Of a DNA stretch of 64,000 nt, positions 21,709 through 33,398 are shown in pieces. The notes under the pieces are model-generated. The model was not told the DNA's origin. It saw nothing but the letters and a program-made list of their open reading frames with translations, and did no database searches. The position numbers were made by a program, and so were the translations under genes. Each line of letters opens with the position of its first letter. The stretch's first letter is position 1. The stretch is from the NCBI RefSeq assembly GCF_932294415.1, contig NC_065536.1, forward strand, positions 28,539,354 to 28,603,353. The letters run 5' to 3'. Source of the stretch: Quercus robur. Its lineage: Eukaryota > Streptophyta > Magnoliopsida > Fagales > Fagaceae.

Positions 21709-22083
21709 CTAATTACTTTTTTTTTTCTCATTTTTCATAAAAATTTTCTTTAAATAAATTATTAACCAATGTCTTAAGGACATTCGTTAGCATTCTCAAA
21801 TATATAATATAAGAAAAAATAATTATTGTTAAGCAAATGAAGAATTATAAGAGGAAAAGGAAAGACAATAAATGGCATTAAAAATTAGACAGTGGATCTC
21901 AAAATATTCACAGATCTCACCAACAATCACCTACCAAATATAAATCTCCAACCAACCAAACGTAAAAGCAAAACAACCCAGATAAGATTTTTCTCTTTTT
22001 TCTTTTGAGAAAAACCCAGATTAGACTTAAGATTAGTGAATCAAGAAGAGGAAAAACAAAGCAAAAAAGAAAAATCAGAAATA

Positions 22084-22701
22084 TTAAACAGTAACTTGTC
22101 TGGGAGGTGGAGGTTCCATCAAGTCTTGGCGAGAACCCATCATCATCATGACCTTAAACTCATCGAAACTGATCAACCCATCTCCGTTTCTATCGACACC
22201 GCTGATCATCTTCTTGCACTCGGCCAGTGAGCACTCATCCCCCAAACTCCTCATCACTTTCTGCAACTCGTCCGCCGATATGACTCCATTTCCATCCATG
22301 TCGTAAACCGAAAACGCGTCTTTCAGATTCTCCATGGCCTCGTCGGAATCCACACCCTTCGTGTTCAGTTCCACGAACTCGTTCAGGTCAATAAACCCAT
22401 CACCGTCAGCGTCCACCTCGACAATCATCTTTTGGAGCTCTTCCTCTGTGGCTGGGTGGCCTAAGCTTCCCATGATGGATCCCAATTCAGAGGCCGAGAT
22501 CTTGCCGTCTCCATTGACATCGAATTTCTTGAACACTTGTTCCAGTTCCGCCATCTGGGTCGGTGTGTCTAGCGATCCTGAGTTCGTGTTTGAATTTGTA
22601 GTTGTGGTTGTTGTCGTCGTTGTTGTCGTCGATGAATTGAGAGAAAGATTGTTGGGGGAATCGGTTTTCTTTTTACGGTGGAAAAGGGATTTGAAACCCA
22701 T
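22084..22701 (-). CDS. CML25: Calmodulin-like protein, CML25 type
   Basis: A 205-aa intronless calcium sensor. Four complete EF-hand loops are visible: residues 61-72 (DVNGDGKISASE), 97-108 (DADGDGFIDLNE), 134-145 (DMDGNGVISADE) and 170-181 (DRNGDGLISFDE). Each has Asp at 1 and Glu at 12, so all four should bind Ca2+. The blocks VKKFDVNGDGKIS-like, FVELNTKG and SLGDECS follow the order of Arabidopsis CML25. The N-terminus (1-50) is basic, then a Thr/Asn/Ser-rich run coded by an imperfect ACN repeat. MGFKSLF lacks a strong myristoylation context. The C-terminus ends in a Pro-rich tail. The start at 22701 is the first Met. A family member rather than the exact orthologue is possible. Confidence 0.93.
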   Translation of the reverse strand: MGFKSLFHRKKKTDSPNNLSLNSSTTTTTTTTTTTNSNTNSGSLDTPTQMAELEQVFKKFDVNGDGKISASELGSIMGSLGHPATEEELQKMIVEVDADGDGFIDLNEFVELNTKGVDSDEAMENLKDAFSVYDMDGNGVISADELQKVMRSLGDECSLAECKKMISGVDRNGDGLISFDEFKVMMMMGSRQDLMEPPPPRQVTV

Positions 22702-22989
22702 GATTTCTTTTTCTTGTTTTTGCTCTTCTTCTTGTTCAGAGTGAGAGAGAAATATAGGGTGTTTTTGTTAAAATTGGGAGAGGGTGAACGGAGACACAGA
22801 TTTGGGGAAAAATGAAAAAAATAGAAAGAAGGAAACAAAGAAAAACTAAAAGGAAAGAGAGTGAATGAGGGAGATTTCTAAAAGTTTTCGTAACAAACTC
22901 AATTTCTCAGTGCGACATTGTTGGGAAATGGAGATTTGTAAGTACCAAATTTGGAGAGAGAATGACTGTTACGCGTGATGGAATCACGG

Positions 22990-23030
22990 GAGATGGGAGG
23001 TTGAGAAGCACTCATTCATATATACCTCAT
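22990..23030 (-). promoter_or_regulatory. Probable core promoter of the CML gene
   Basis: On the minus strand a TATATATGAA box at about 23018-23027 lies some 320 bp before the start codon. The tract between has a purine/pyrimidine-biased leader (GAGAGA, CTTTC) typical of plant 5' UTRs. Confidence 0.45.
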
Positions 23031-23039
23031 CATCCTTGA

Positions 23040-23525
23040 AATCTCGTTTTCGTAATTACTTATTTGTCCTTTTTCTTTCGGTTGAATATTTTTCCATACA
23101 CGTTAATGCCACTCATTAAGAAATTTGAATTTATAAATGCTAATTAGTATTAGCATAAATTTAATTCTGGTTATCAAGGGCCGTGTAATCCGATATGTTT
23201 TTTTTTTTTTTTTTTTTTATATTGTGGTTATCGTCCGTGTACATGTCTAAGACATTCTCATGTTCTTCTATTAAAAAAAAAAAAAAGACATTAATTCTCA
23301 TGTTATAATTTGTAAAATATTAAAAATCTTATTTATATTTTGGTCAAAATATTTATTTTCATTTATGTATTTTTAATTGTGCTGATTTCAACTTTCAACT
23401 TAGGTTAAAATCTGCCTATACTTCTTTTCATAAAATAAAAAAAAATAAAAAAATTCTTTCCATACCAAAATAAATCTTATTGATATCTTACCCGGATGAT
23501 AAAGAATAATCATAATTAGATAATA
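23040..23525. other. Intergenic between CML and LINE
   Basis: AT-rich with T run at 23200-23218 and A run at 23274-23286. No gene, RNA or element boundary recognised. Confidence 0.4.
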
Positions 23526-23529
23526 GGGA

Positions 23530-24491
23530 GATTCAAGGAGATCCTTTGTCCCTTAGAGGTTTCTCTTTATACAACAATGGTCCTCATTTTACTCATTTAT
23601 TTTTTGCTGACAATAGCTTGTTATTTTATTGTGCAAATTTGGATGAATGGATTACAATTCAGGAAAATTTGACTTTGTACAAAAAAGCTTTAGGTCAACA
23701 AATAAACCGTGAGAAGACTATACTTTTCTTTAGTAAGTTTGTTTCAGAACGGAGGAAAGGTGAAATAATAAATTTCCTAGGAGTTCCTAAAATTAGAGAG
23801 TATGAAAAATTCCTGGTGCTTCCAACAGTGGTTGGGAGGAATAAAAAAGCTAACCTCAATTATATCAAAGAGAGAGTTTGGAATAAATCATAGGGTTGGA
23901 AGGAAAAGCTATTGTCCCAAGTGGGTAGAAAAATTTTACTCAAGGCTATGGTACAATCTATTCCAATTTTCACGATGAGCTGTTTCAAACTTCCTTTAGG
24001 TCTCTGTCATGAGATTGAAATACTAATCAGGAAATTTTGGTAGGGATAACGGGGAGAGCAAAGAAAAATTCACTAGAAGAGTTGGGAGTCACTGTGTCAA
24101 TTGAAAAACCAAGGTGGGATTGGGTTTAAAGACTTGGTAAAATTCAATGAGATGATGTTAGCTAAACAAGTTTGGAGGCTTGTTAATGACAAATCTTCTC
24201 TCTTTTATCAGGTCTTCAAGGCAAAATTCTTCCCCATTGGCTTGGTGATGCTAAGTTTCTATTGGATCTTATGCTTGGCAAAGTATACTAAAAGCTAGAT
24301 TAGTTATCTCTAATGGTATGTTGTGGAGGATTGGATGTGGGAGAAGTGTTGGATTTTTGGGGATAATTGGCTTTCGGGGGATTTTCCTTCTAATGTTCTA
24401 TCTCCCTAAACTAATATTCCAACTGACAAAATTGTTTCTTTCTTATTTGACTTAAGGACAAGTGGATGGAACAATTCTAGGATTGATGAAG
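23530..24491 (+). pseudogene. L1-type LINE reverse transcriptase, 5' part
   Basis: Plant L1 RT fragments in sequence: HLFFADNSLLF (the catalytic FADD is FADN, second Asp lost), the LNREKT-like INREKTILFFSK, ERVWNKS, then after a stop (TAG 23891) KLLSQVGRKILLKAMVQSIPIFTMSCFKLP, then [26 protein letters not shown] (24101-24190) and FKAKFFP. The upstream half of the ORF is missing. The element continues at 25556 after an LTR insertion. Confidence 0.88.
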
Positions 24492-24496
24492 CTTTC

Positions 24497-25550
24497 TGTA
24501 AAGTTGTGATTTACAACTATGTTTTATGTTGGCTTTATTCCATGACAAAAAGTGTTGTAATTGCATTAATTTTATTCCTTGTATTTTGTGGGATTTTATT
24601 GTATTGGGTTTAGTATTAAGTTGGTGAAGAATCGAGCATGAAATGAAGAATTAGTGCAATTTTGCGACTAACTCGCGAGAAGAGTAACTCGCGAAAAGGG
24701 CACATGAGAAGCACATACTGGAAGCTGAAGAGTCATGCCAAGCTGTCAGTTTCGCGAGTGTCTCGCAAGAAGGGCCAACCCGCGAGGTACCCGCGAAACT
24801 CTCTACTTGGAGGAATTTAAGTGGCTTTCTTACCCTTTATGCATACTATATATACCCCCATTACCTACAAAAGTAAGAAAGGCTATTCAAAGAGAAAAAC
24901 CTTAGATATGTTTTCTACAATACAACACACTCACCTTTTAGAGAGAGAGCTACTCATCCTGATTGAGAAATCATTATAGTCTCTTCTCATTCTCTCTCCC
25001 ATTGTCATACCTTGAGAGGAGATTTGTACCCAAACACAACTCACACCTATTCAGAGTGTAGTGAGTGTTTTGGAGCTTGGGAAGCTTTGGGGATTTGCCA
25101 AAAGAAGCCGATAAGGCTTGGCGGATGCAATTGAACATATTACGAGATCCGGAAAGCTAGAGAAGACATGACTCCGAGAAGTCCATTGATAGCAGGCGCT
25201 TGGAGGGCTCAAGTACATTGGGTAGATTAGGCTTGGAGGGTCTTTTGTTATTCTCTAGTGGATCGATTTCAACTTGGAGGGTCACAGAGAGGTTTTTTGC
25301 TGAGTTCTTTGGTTTCCTCTTCGATAACACGTCTTGGTGTTATCTTGTGTTTGCATTTATCTTTCCTTACTCTTGTGCTTTACATTTATTGTTTGTTATT
25401 CATGTTTATGCACTAGAGTAGTATCGGTTCATTGTGCACATTTACTCTTGTTCAGCACTTTGATTAAGTAAGAGTAAAAGCAATCTAGCAGTATTTTTTA
25501 ATTGGGGGTCTAAACAAGCTCTTATGTTTTAGCACAAATCTAAACTTTCA
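24497..25550. mobile_element. Solo LTR inside the LINE
   Basis: 1054 bp beginning TGTAAAGTTG and ending AACTTTCA. Flanks are the 5-bp duplication CTTTC (24492-24496 and 25551-25555). Removing LTR plus one CTTTC rejoins the LINE reading frame (codons GCT TTC then CTT CCA). It has a TATA box (actatatatacccc, about 24845-24857). It also has a cluster of CGCGAG/CGCGAA words at 24665-24800. No internal domains, so it formed by LTR-LTR recombination. Copia versus gypsy cannot be decided. Chance frame 25200-25421 is not a gene. Confidence 0.88.
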
Positions 25551-25555
25551 CTTTC

Positions 25556-26245
25556 CTTCCATTTGAAGCTTAGAAGATTAAAGTCATTCCACTTTGTTTG
25601 ACAAATCAAGAAGATTGTATAGTATGGCCAAGAACTAAGGATGGGAAATATTCAATCAAAATTGGATACCAACTTGTCTGCGAAATGGAAGATAGAGAGA
25701 AAGCTTCGAGTTCCAATGCTTTAGCCTCAAGAACTTTTAGGACTAGTGTATGGAAGCTCAAAATTCCTAATAAGGTGAAAACGTTTTTCTGGAGTGCTTG
25801 CTCAGAAGCATTTCCAACCATGTCGAACCTCCAAATGAAAAAAATCCTAGACAATCCCTTGTGTAATCATTGTGGAAAATCTCAAGAAAACACTCTCCAT
25901 GCTCTTTAGGAGTGTGAGAATATTCACACCATATGGGTATCATCTTTCAATGGAACGGATTATCCAACTTTTAATTCGTTTTCAAACCTTGTTAGTTTGG
26001 TGGGGAATCAACATCATCAAAATTTAGAGTTGTTTGCTATGGTGGCTTGGTTTATCTGGTATCGATGTAACAAGCTTCGACACAAAGAACCAAGTCTCCC
26101 TACCTAGAATATACTGGTTGTAGCCTGCAACCTCCCCACAAAATTCCAGAGTAAGGCTTCGTGCATCCAGAGTCAGCTAAGACTAGGACATACTAAGTGG
26201 AGACCTCCAGCACCTGATGAGTTCAAGACAAATTATGATGGACAC
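25556..26245 (+). pseudogene. L1-type LINE, zf-RVT and RNase H start
   Basis: Continuation of the LINE at 23530. IVWPRTKDGKYSIKIGYQLV and VWKLKIPNKVKTFFWSACS match the zinc-binding region of plant LINE RTs (PF13966), with CNHCGKSQENTLHAL the metal-binding motif. A stop (TAG) follows, then AMVAWFIWYRCNKLRH and finally KWRPPAPDEFKTNYDG, the entry to the LINE RNase H domain, where the homology ends. Several stops; dead. Confidence 0.85.
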
Positions 26246-27610
26246 ATTCATTTAAGCACATGTTGCACTCTTTGAATCTTGTAAACTTAGCCATGATGTA
26301 CACATTTACTTGAACTTCACTACACACTTTTGTTTAGCGTTATTGGATGCTTTTGTTTTAGCTTTATCAGAATTATATTTTGAATTCACTACTAAATGCA
26401 CCATCCTAGCTTTGTTGGATGCATCATGAGGACTTTATTGAACACGTTATTTTAAACATGCTAGGTATTTTCTGCATCTTTATCACACCGAATGTACAAA
26501 CCTTGTCTTGTTGGTCCCACTGTAAGCAGACCCTGGTGATTCTTCACTTCTCTTACCATGATTTGAGTGCAAATTTAACTTGCCACCATTGCGCATCTCT
26601 ACATGGCAGGCTCTAATGTTTTTAGACTATTTTTTGCAATTAATCTTACTGCTTCTTCTCTGCTAGTATTGCTCGATGTCATGTATTACTGTTGAACACC
26701 CCACATTTGTATTTATATTGCCACTAGAAGTTGTGGCATACTTGCACGCCACAGACACAGTAACATGTCACAAATAACATCAGTGTTTCTTGATGTCACC
26801 AAATCTTTCACTGTTACTATTGGATTGGACGCTCTTTGATCTATCTACCTCCACAAATGAAAAGTTTTTACTTTCCATTGACAAGAATTTCGGATTTGAC
26901 TACCCTCTCAAACCTTGTTTACTTATAAACATATCAAAACAAAACACGCGCATGATATAGTGTGTTTGTTTACACTTAAGAGTCCAAAACGGACGTTTCC
27001 GAGCCCAAAATTCAAAATTCGTGTTTGGTAAACTATTATTATCACGCGTTATCAAAAAGCAGCTTTTCCAAATACGAAGGATTATCGCATTTTCATATTG
27101 GACCTTAGAGCTGCTTTGCCGAAAACGCAAATAAGTTTGAAATGTTACCGTTGGTCATTTTTAGCATTATCCCTAAACTACCCCTATTTTTATTTTAAAA
27201 TCCCAATTTTACCAAGATCTCTATAAAAAAAAAAAAAAATACCGTCATGTAGGAGAAGAATTTCTCTACACTCTATTCTCCCTCCTCATCTCTATGCTCC
27301 CTCCTCATCAATTGCAAGAAGCCCAAAAGAAGAATCGCACCGTGCAGGTAGTAGTGGTTCTTCTTTCTTTTCCTTTCCTCCAACTTCTGACCAACCAAAC
27401 AGACTACAAAATTTTAAATCAAATGTGTAATTTTCAATTCCAACATAAACCCATAAACCCACTACTGCTGCGAGCTTCTTCTTTTGCAGCTGCGGCTTCT
27501 TCTTCTCTCATTTTTTTTTTTTTTTAGGTGTGTAATATATTTCTTTCTTCTTGTCTTTGGGGTGAAGAAGAAGAATTGTATTTTGGGTGAGAAAGATGAT
27601 AGGCCAAGAA
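26246..27610. other. Intergenic, mostly unrecognised
   Basis: No gene supported. 26905-27135 has short inverted words (gtttacttataaac; tttggtaaac) compatible with an old MITE. 27250-27600 is C/T-rich then encodes nothing recognisable. The nearest recognisable border is the LTR start at 27611. Confidence 0.4.
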
Positions 27611-28622
27611 TGTATTGACCCCTTGTGATATATTAATTGATTAATTAGCCAAGTTTATTAATTAATCAAATTAACATGCAAAGCACATGGTAACACAAAC
27701 AAATCACCAATTAACTAAAGTATGCAACGGAAAATAAATTGACACAGTGATTTGTTTACGAATGGAGAAAACCTACGCGGCAAAAACCTCACTGGGTGAT
27801 TTTAAGGTCATCACTCCCGAGAATCCACTATTATCAAAACAAGTATTTACAAGTAAAGGAATCCTAGTACCTTATACCAACGTACAATTGAACCCTTATC
27901 CCAATACCCAATTGGACTTGTTCTGTAGTGACAATCTCTCCTTTTCAATGCAGGGCTCCCAGAACGTGACTAACCAATAGATGTGCGGATCTCAATACGC
28001 GACTTGATCACCAACTTGAGAAGGATGTCGGCTGCAAAGTTCTTCTGTTCATCACCCGATGAAGATCATGAAGTTTCTTGGTCACAAAACCTTATGGTGT
28101 ACAAACACAACAGCTTCTTCAAGAGAAAGAAGAACTAGGGCAAACTAGGTTTCCGGTCACATTTTTCTTCACACTTGTGGAATTGTGCTCTTGTGCAACT
28201 GCATAACCTTTTACGACCCTTAAAATAATCCTTATATATGTTTAGGATTATGAGAAAAGAAATCCCAAATATACATTCACGGATTGGATGAAAATCAGTT
28301 TTGAAAAACTGAACTTCATAAATCTCGACAAATACCCTATCTGTTGAGCAACTGTCAAGGCTTGAACTAAAACAGTTCTTTTAAACCTCGATAGGTACTA
28401 TTTGTCGAGCTAGCAGTTGAGATTTAATGAACAACACTTCTTCACTTGATTCTTGGACAGACTTGCATGATTTTAACACTTGAACTTGAAATCTTGTTTC
28501 TTGAAGTATTAAACACATCCTAGATCTACCTAATTACAAGTAAAGTGCGTTTTGTCAAAGGATTAGCCAATTACATAAAATGTTGACATAAGTTTCTAAC
28601 ATGACTCACATATGTCCTAACA
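27611..28622 (-). repeat. 3' LTR of the minus-strand element
   Basis: 1012 bp with TG..CA type ends on the minus strand (TGTTAGGAC..AATACA). It carries the widely seen block 'aaaacctcactgggtgattttaaggtcatcactcccgag' region at 27785-27825 and TCGACA/CTCGATAG words at 28320-28410. A short plus frame at 27747-27980 is a chance frame in this LTR. Confidence 0.72.
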
Positions 28623-29197
28623 ATCTCTCCCTTTGGCAATTCGTGATAAAACCACAACAAACAAATGAACATATGAGAGAAGTCATAAGTCACTTAACTT
28701 AAACTCATTTGTTGAATACAATAAAATCTATCCTAACACAAACTCTTGAAAAACTTTGCAAGAAGAGAGTTTATGACAAGTAGACTTTGACAACCTATAT
28801 TTTTGAAACACTTTAAACAAAACTCATTAAAGAATCTTAGTGTGAAACAGAAATAAAAGATCACATACAATATATAAGAAGCATGTGCATAAAGAGAAAA
28901 AAGAAACAACACATGTAAAGATAGGTGAAAGAACTGTAATAACAACCTCAAATGTATATATATCAACAAGTGCAAGGTTTGCTATCACAACATGATCACA
29001 AGATCTAAGGTACATGAACAATGTATCTAAAATAAAGAGAAAAGAAAAAGATACAAAAAGTCCTCACTACATCCCTCAAAATATGAACACTCCCCCTAAC
29101 AAAAATCTCCTATACTAACCCTCCCCCTATAAGTATAACTACTCTCATATCCAAAACTACTTCCCCTTTTTGTCACGAGTGACAAAGGGTAAGTATA

Positions 29198-30514
29198 TCA
29201 AGTAGACATCTCATCAGTACTGGACGAGTTAGCACCATTATCCTCAGCATCAGCATCAGCATCATCATCCTCATCCTTAGAAGCCTCTGGAGTAGGAGGA
29301 GGAAAAGCAACGAAGCCACCCATGACAGCCTGTCGTCATGTAATACGACCAATACGGGTGTTCACTTGACACAACTCATCACTAAGAGTGTCGAGGCGAG
29401 CATCCATGCGCACAAGCTGTGCCATGATGTCCTCAAGAGTCACACCGCCCATAAAAGAAGAGGTAGCGGATGTGGATGGAGCTGTAGAAGCTAGAGGAAG
29501 GTAAGCATCCATGCGCACAAGCTGCGCCTCACTCCGTTTAACAGTAGCAATGTCTATGGCACACATGACATGGAAGTGATCGGAAATGGGAAAATGGATA
29601 GAAAAATGGCATAGAATCCTCGTGATAGCCAAAGGGAAGATGAGCTCATCACGGGTCGCCGTATCCCTTTATACATCTATGAGGGAAAGAATAAAATAAG
29701 AGGGAAAATCTATAGTATGATGCTCTAAAAGGGAAAGCAAAAATCGAGCACAAGGCTCTGTAATGGAGTTTTAATGAGATAAAGGATGCAAAACAAAAGT
29801 CATAACCATGTTAATAAACCTAGGACCTGTAGCAAAGGCCGAACAAGAAGTGAACAGACGATCACCCCAATCAGAGGGATGCTCACAAAAAGAAGATATA
29901 AGCTCATCTTTATACACGATCTTAAGACGATCACAACCAAGGTAGTTAGGATGCGTTACCCTAGGGACATGGAGCATGTTGGATACAATATCTGGAGTGA
30001 CCACGATGCGCGTACCTCGAACGCGAGTGACAAAGAGAGGTCATGAATAATCAAATTCATGCATGTTGGAGTAGAACTCCTGTATAAGCACGGATGGACA
30101 AGTGACTGGGACGTCACACAATGACTCCCAACCCCTGCTGTGAATGATAGTGGGTAGGTCAGTGTCGGAGAAGTCTGACAAAATGACTTGGCATTCTGAA
30201 TGAATGCCTCGTCTAGAAAAGTTCTCCAAAAAGTCCTGTCGGCCTTTATCATCATGGAATCAAACATGAGAGGGAGTAAGATTAGAAGAAGAAGAATGAA
30301 TGTCTCGTCTAGAAAAGTTCTCCGAAAAGTCTTGTCGGCCTTTATTATCACGGAACCAAACATGAAAGGGAGTAGGATTAGAAGAAGAAGATGCCCCGGA
30401 ATGAAGAAGGTTTCGGAACGGAGTAGATTTTTGTTTAGGTACAATAGAGCAACTAACCGAAAGAAGGAGAGAGAGAGAGAGAGAGACACGCAGAAAAGCA
30501 CCAATCACAATCAA
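29198..30514 (-). pseudogene. Plant transposon-associated ORF (PF20167-like), broken
   Basis: One reading frame of 439 codons runs without frameshift from 30514 to 29198 but contains stops at about 30257, 30038, 29768, 29642 and 29336. Conserved blocks: QVILSDFSDTDLPTIIHSRGW, VVTPDIVSNMLHVPRVTHP, SDWGDRLFTSCSAFATGPRF, VRMDARLDTLSDELCQVN, and an acidic Asp/Ala/Glu tail ending SSSTDEMST. This is the layout of the 'putative plant transposon protein' family carried by LTR elements in many dicots; its function is unknown. The N-terminal part has a 96-bp in-frame tandem duplication (30210/30306). Confidence 0.7.
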
Positions 30515-32278
30515 TATATAAGAATATAGAGAATGTAAGGTACGTATGCATGAAAATGCATAAGCATGTGATATGCAATAGTAAAAACATCATGGGCTCA
30601 ACCCAATCCAATCCTACCAGTACACAATCATTTCAACAAAGTAAACACACATCTAAAATGCATGAAACATTGTTATAATGCAAATGTGATGCAATGCATG
30701 ATGATTTAAAGCCATTTTCACAAAATCCATGCCAAAAATTTCACAAAAACTCCATTAATTTTAAAAAACCCCAAAGTTTATCAAAAATCCCAAAAGTTAG
30801 GTCAGAAGATATGAAATGCATGAGAAAGAGGGAGAAATCAACATACCAGATGAAGAAAAATTATCTTTAGGCCGAAAAACTCTTGGGAAAGAAGTTTGAA
30901 GTGAGAGAGAGAGGTTTTGGGAGGTGAAGAGTCAACAGGAGTCGAGAGAGATCGAAAGGAATGAACCTGAAATCGTGCAGATCCTATATATAGAACCTCT
31001 TAAATCTCGATAGATCGAGAAGTGTCGAGGTTTAAACTTCGACAGATGCATCTATTGAGCAACTATCCAGAGGTGTCCACAGCAAAAAAAGGCTCGATGG
31101 ATTGAGGAGCAATCAAGCATCAATCGAGGAGACAGAAACTTTCTCGATAGATCAAGGAGCTATCGAGATTGTGATAAAAAGAAGTTGAAGAGCTCGATAG
31201 ATAGCCTAGTTGTCGAGATTGCTTAAAAACTGTTTTTCAAAAAGAGAAAAACACAGATATAAATGCAATCAAACATCCAACTTAACCAAGGATCCAAACA
31301 ACATTTTAAACTCTCAAAAACATCTCTCAATCAAGAAAAATGTAAGCACATAGATCCAAAAAACACTCACACACTAAACAAGTCTAACCAATTTTATATT
31401 TCAAAAACAAGTTAAGACAGTTCAGTGAGCATACATTAACACATGTAAACCTTATGATGGTCATATCACATTGTACTTGCACATGTATCAAAAGTAGCAA
31501 AGAATATTGTGTGTCGTGTGTGAAAAACATTGAAAGATTGCATAAGTGTCTGCGTGTTATGATGATTTGAGCTATGAGAAAATCACTTTAACTCACACAC
31601 AATCATAATTGTTTGATGGGGACTATCACCTTCGAGGTACATCCTATAACTCTCACATCTCTTAGAATACACGCTTGCAATCATATATAAAGCATCTTGA
31701 TTTTTTTGCTTTTATTTTTCTTTGCATATTTTTCTTTTAAGCAAACCATACATAGACATATATGAGATAGAAAAGAAATACCCAATTATGTTAAGCATTT
31801 GATATTCCATTTTTGCTATGTCGAAGCATACAAATGTCATTTCATGATTGGCTGGTAACAGTGGTGGGATAGTTATTTATGTCTTTCTCTTAGAATTTTC
31901 TAGTCCTTCCCGTCAAAAAAAGTGATACGAGTGTTAAATACAAGAGATTACTTAATTGTACTCATCACAAACACGAGACACAAAGCTCACTTGCTTAGTT
32001 GTGCCTAGAGATGCACATCTAAGTTATAAAAGATATAAAGTTTAGAAAACTTTGTTTCAATGGCCATCCAAGGTACACAAGTATCAATGTACACAAACAC
32101 ACACTGTTTTTGTATTTTTCAATTTTTTATATTTTTATTTTTATATGAAAAACAAAATAAAACAAAATAAAACAAAACTGAAAAGTAAACAAACAAAAAC
32201 ATGTTAAACAAAGCAATGCATAAAACTAGATGCAAATGCTTGAGGAAGAAGGAGGAGAAGGAGAGATCAATCCATGGA
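30515..32278 (-). other. Non-coding interior of the LTR element
   Basis: No ORF of note. 30990-31230 is dense in CTCGATAGATCGAG-type words like those in the LTR. A minus-strand TATA-like 'tatatata' occurs near 30988-30995. 31560-31700 contains phrases common to this family's leader. The primer binding site was not found. Confidence 0.4.
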
Positions 32279-32362
32279 GATGACACCTATGTTTTGGCGA
32301 AGGAATTCAATTACATAAAATGTTAACATATGTTCCTAAAATGAATCACATATGTCCTAACA

Positions 32363-33250
32363 GAAGAAGAATTGATAAAGAGACAAGATGGTGAGTGGAG
32401 GAAAAGAAAATATATTTGATGGGAATGGGGGATGAAACAGGCAGATGAGAAAAAAGTGAAGGAAAAAATAAATAAATAAAGGTATTGAGTGGGATACGTA
32501 TACATCATGTAAGGAAAATTACTAAATAAAAATTACAATTGTGTTAAAATACAACAAATTTTCACAATAGTTGAGGTGTCAAATCTTTCATATGTCAAAA
32601 TAAAATTAAATAAATTAATAAAATATTAGACTAGGATTGACCACAACTAAAAACAAAGAGTATTGTGAAAATATTATGACATTTTATTATATCTCTAAAC
32701 TTTATAAATTAGTACTATTTTTCTTTAGGAAAAAAAAAAAAGTGTTATTGACATAAATTTTTATAACATTTTTATAATAAAGTTTACATGGTAAGTTGTT
32801 ATTTGTTCTCATTTAAACCTACTAGTGACATTATTATTTTTTTTTTCCTACCATTAACAACTTGTCATATAGACTTTATTGTGAAATTTTTGTGAAAATA
32901 TTGTGTCCATAACTTTTTTTTTTTTTTTTTTTTTTGAGAAGTATGTCCATAACTTGCATTAAAAGAGGTAATTAAAACAAAGAATTCTCTTTATATATAT
33001 CTTGTCTTTTTTGGTAATCTACAACTCAAACTGTCACTTTTATAAGTGTTAGTCAAATACTCAGCTTTTTCAAAAAACACTTTTTGATAGTTTTTATCAA
33101 ACACTCAGCTTTTTAAAAAAACTCAGTTTCATACTGCACTTTTTAAAACCGCCACTTTTTCAAAAAGCACAATTTGAAAAAGCTGAACCAAACTAACCCA
33201 TAGTAATAAAATATCCCAACAGCCTTTCACAATGTGGGCTTGGAAGTTGG
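32363..33250. other. Intergenic with a MITE-like stretch
   Basis: AT-rich. 33050-33200 is built of 'ctcagctttttcaaaaa' and complementary 'ttgaaaaagctgaacc' words, a probable small inverted-repeat element related to 54050-54170. No gene. Confidence 0.4.
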
Positions 33251-33264
33251 AACTAAGTTTTGTT

Positions 33265-33384
33265 TATTTTTTTAGAAATAATTACAATATGCTGCTAACC
33301 CCGCAGCTCGAATCATTTCCCCACTAGACCCCCAAGCACTTTGTGCATGAGGAGATGCCAATTCAGCTACAAGGCCTTTGGCAG
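33265..33384 (-). mobile_element. tRNA-derived SINE
   Basis: Minus-strand reading begins GCCAAAGGCCTTGTAGCTGAATTGGC (A-box TAGCTGAATTGG), has a B-box-like GATTCGAGC, and ends in an A-rich tail. A perfect 14-bp target duplication AACTAAGTTTTGTT flanks it (33251-33264 and 33385-33398). A second, diverged copy of the same family is at 51716-51837. Confidence 0.88.
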
Positions 33385-33398
33385 AACTAAGTTTTGTT

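Larger units (their letters stand above)
27611..32362 (-). mobile_element. Non-autonomous LTR retrotransposon (minus strand)
   Basis: Minus-strand element. A full 3' LTR (27611-28622) is preceded by the polypurine tract GGGAGAGAT (28623-28631). The start of a second LTR at 32362 reads TGTTAGGACATATGTG, the same start as at 28622. The second LTR matches only about 80 bp, so the 5' LTR is truncated. AAGAA borders the left end (27606-27610) and occurs one base outside the right end (32364-32368), a possible target duplication. The interior (28632-32278) has no reverse transcriptase, only a broken plant-transposon ORF, so it depended on another element. Confidence 0.68.

Noticed and set aside
22334..22744. 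136-codon plus-strand frame opposite the CML gene
   Set aside because: Shadow of the strongly biased CML coding strand; Val run mirrors the Thr run.
25200..25421. 73-codon frame inside the solo LTR
   Set aside because: No domain; inside a defined LTR between target duplications.
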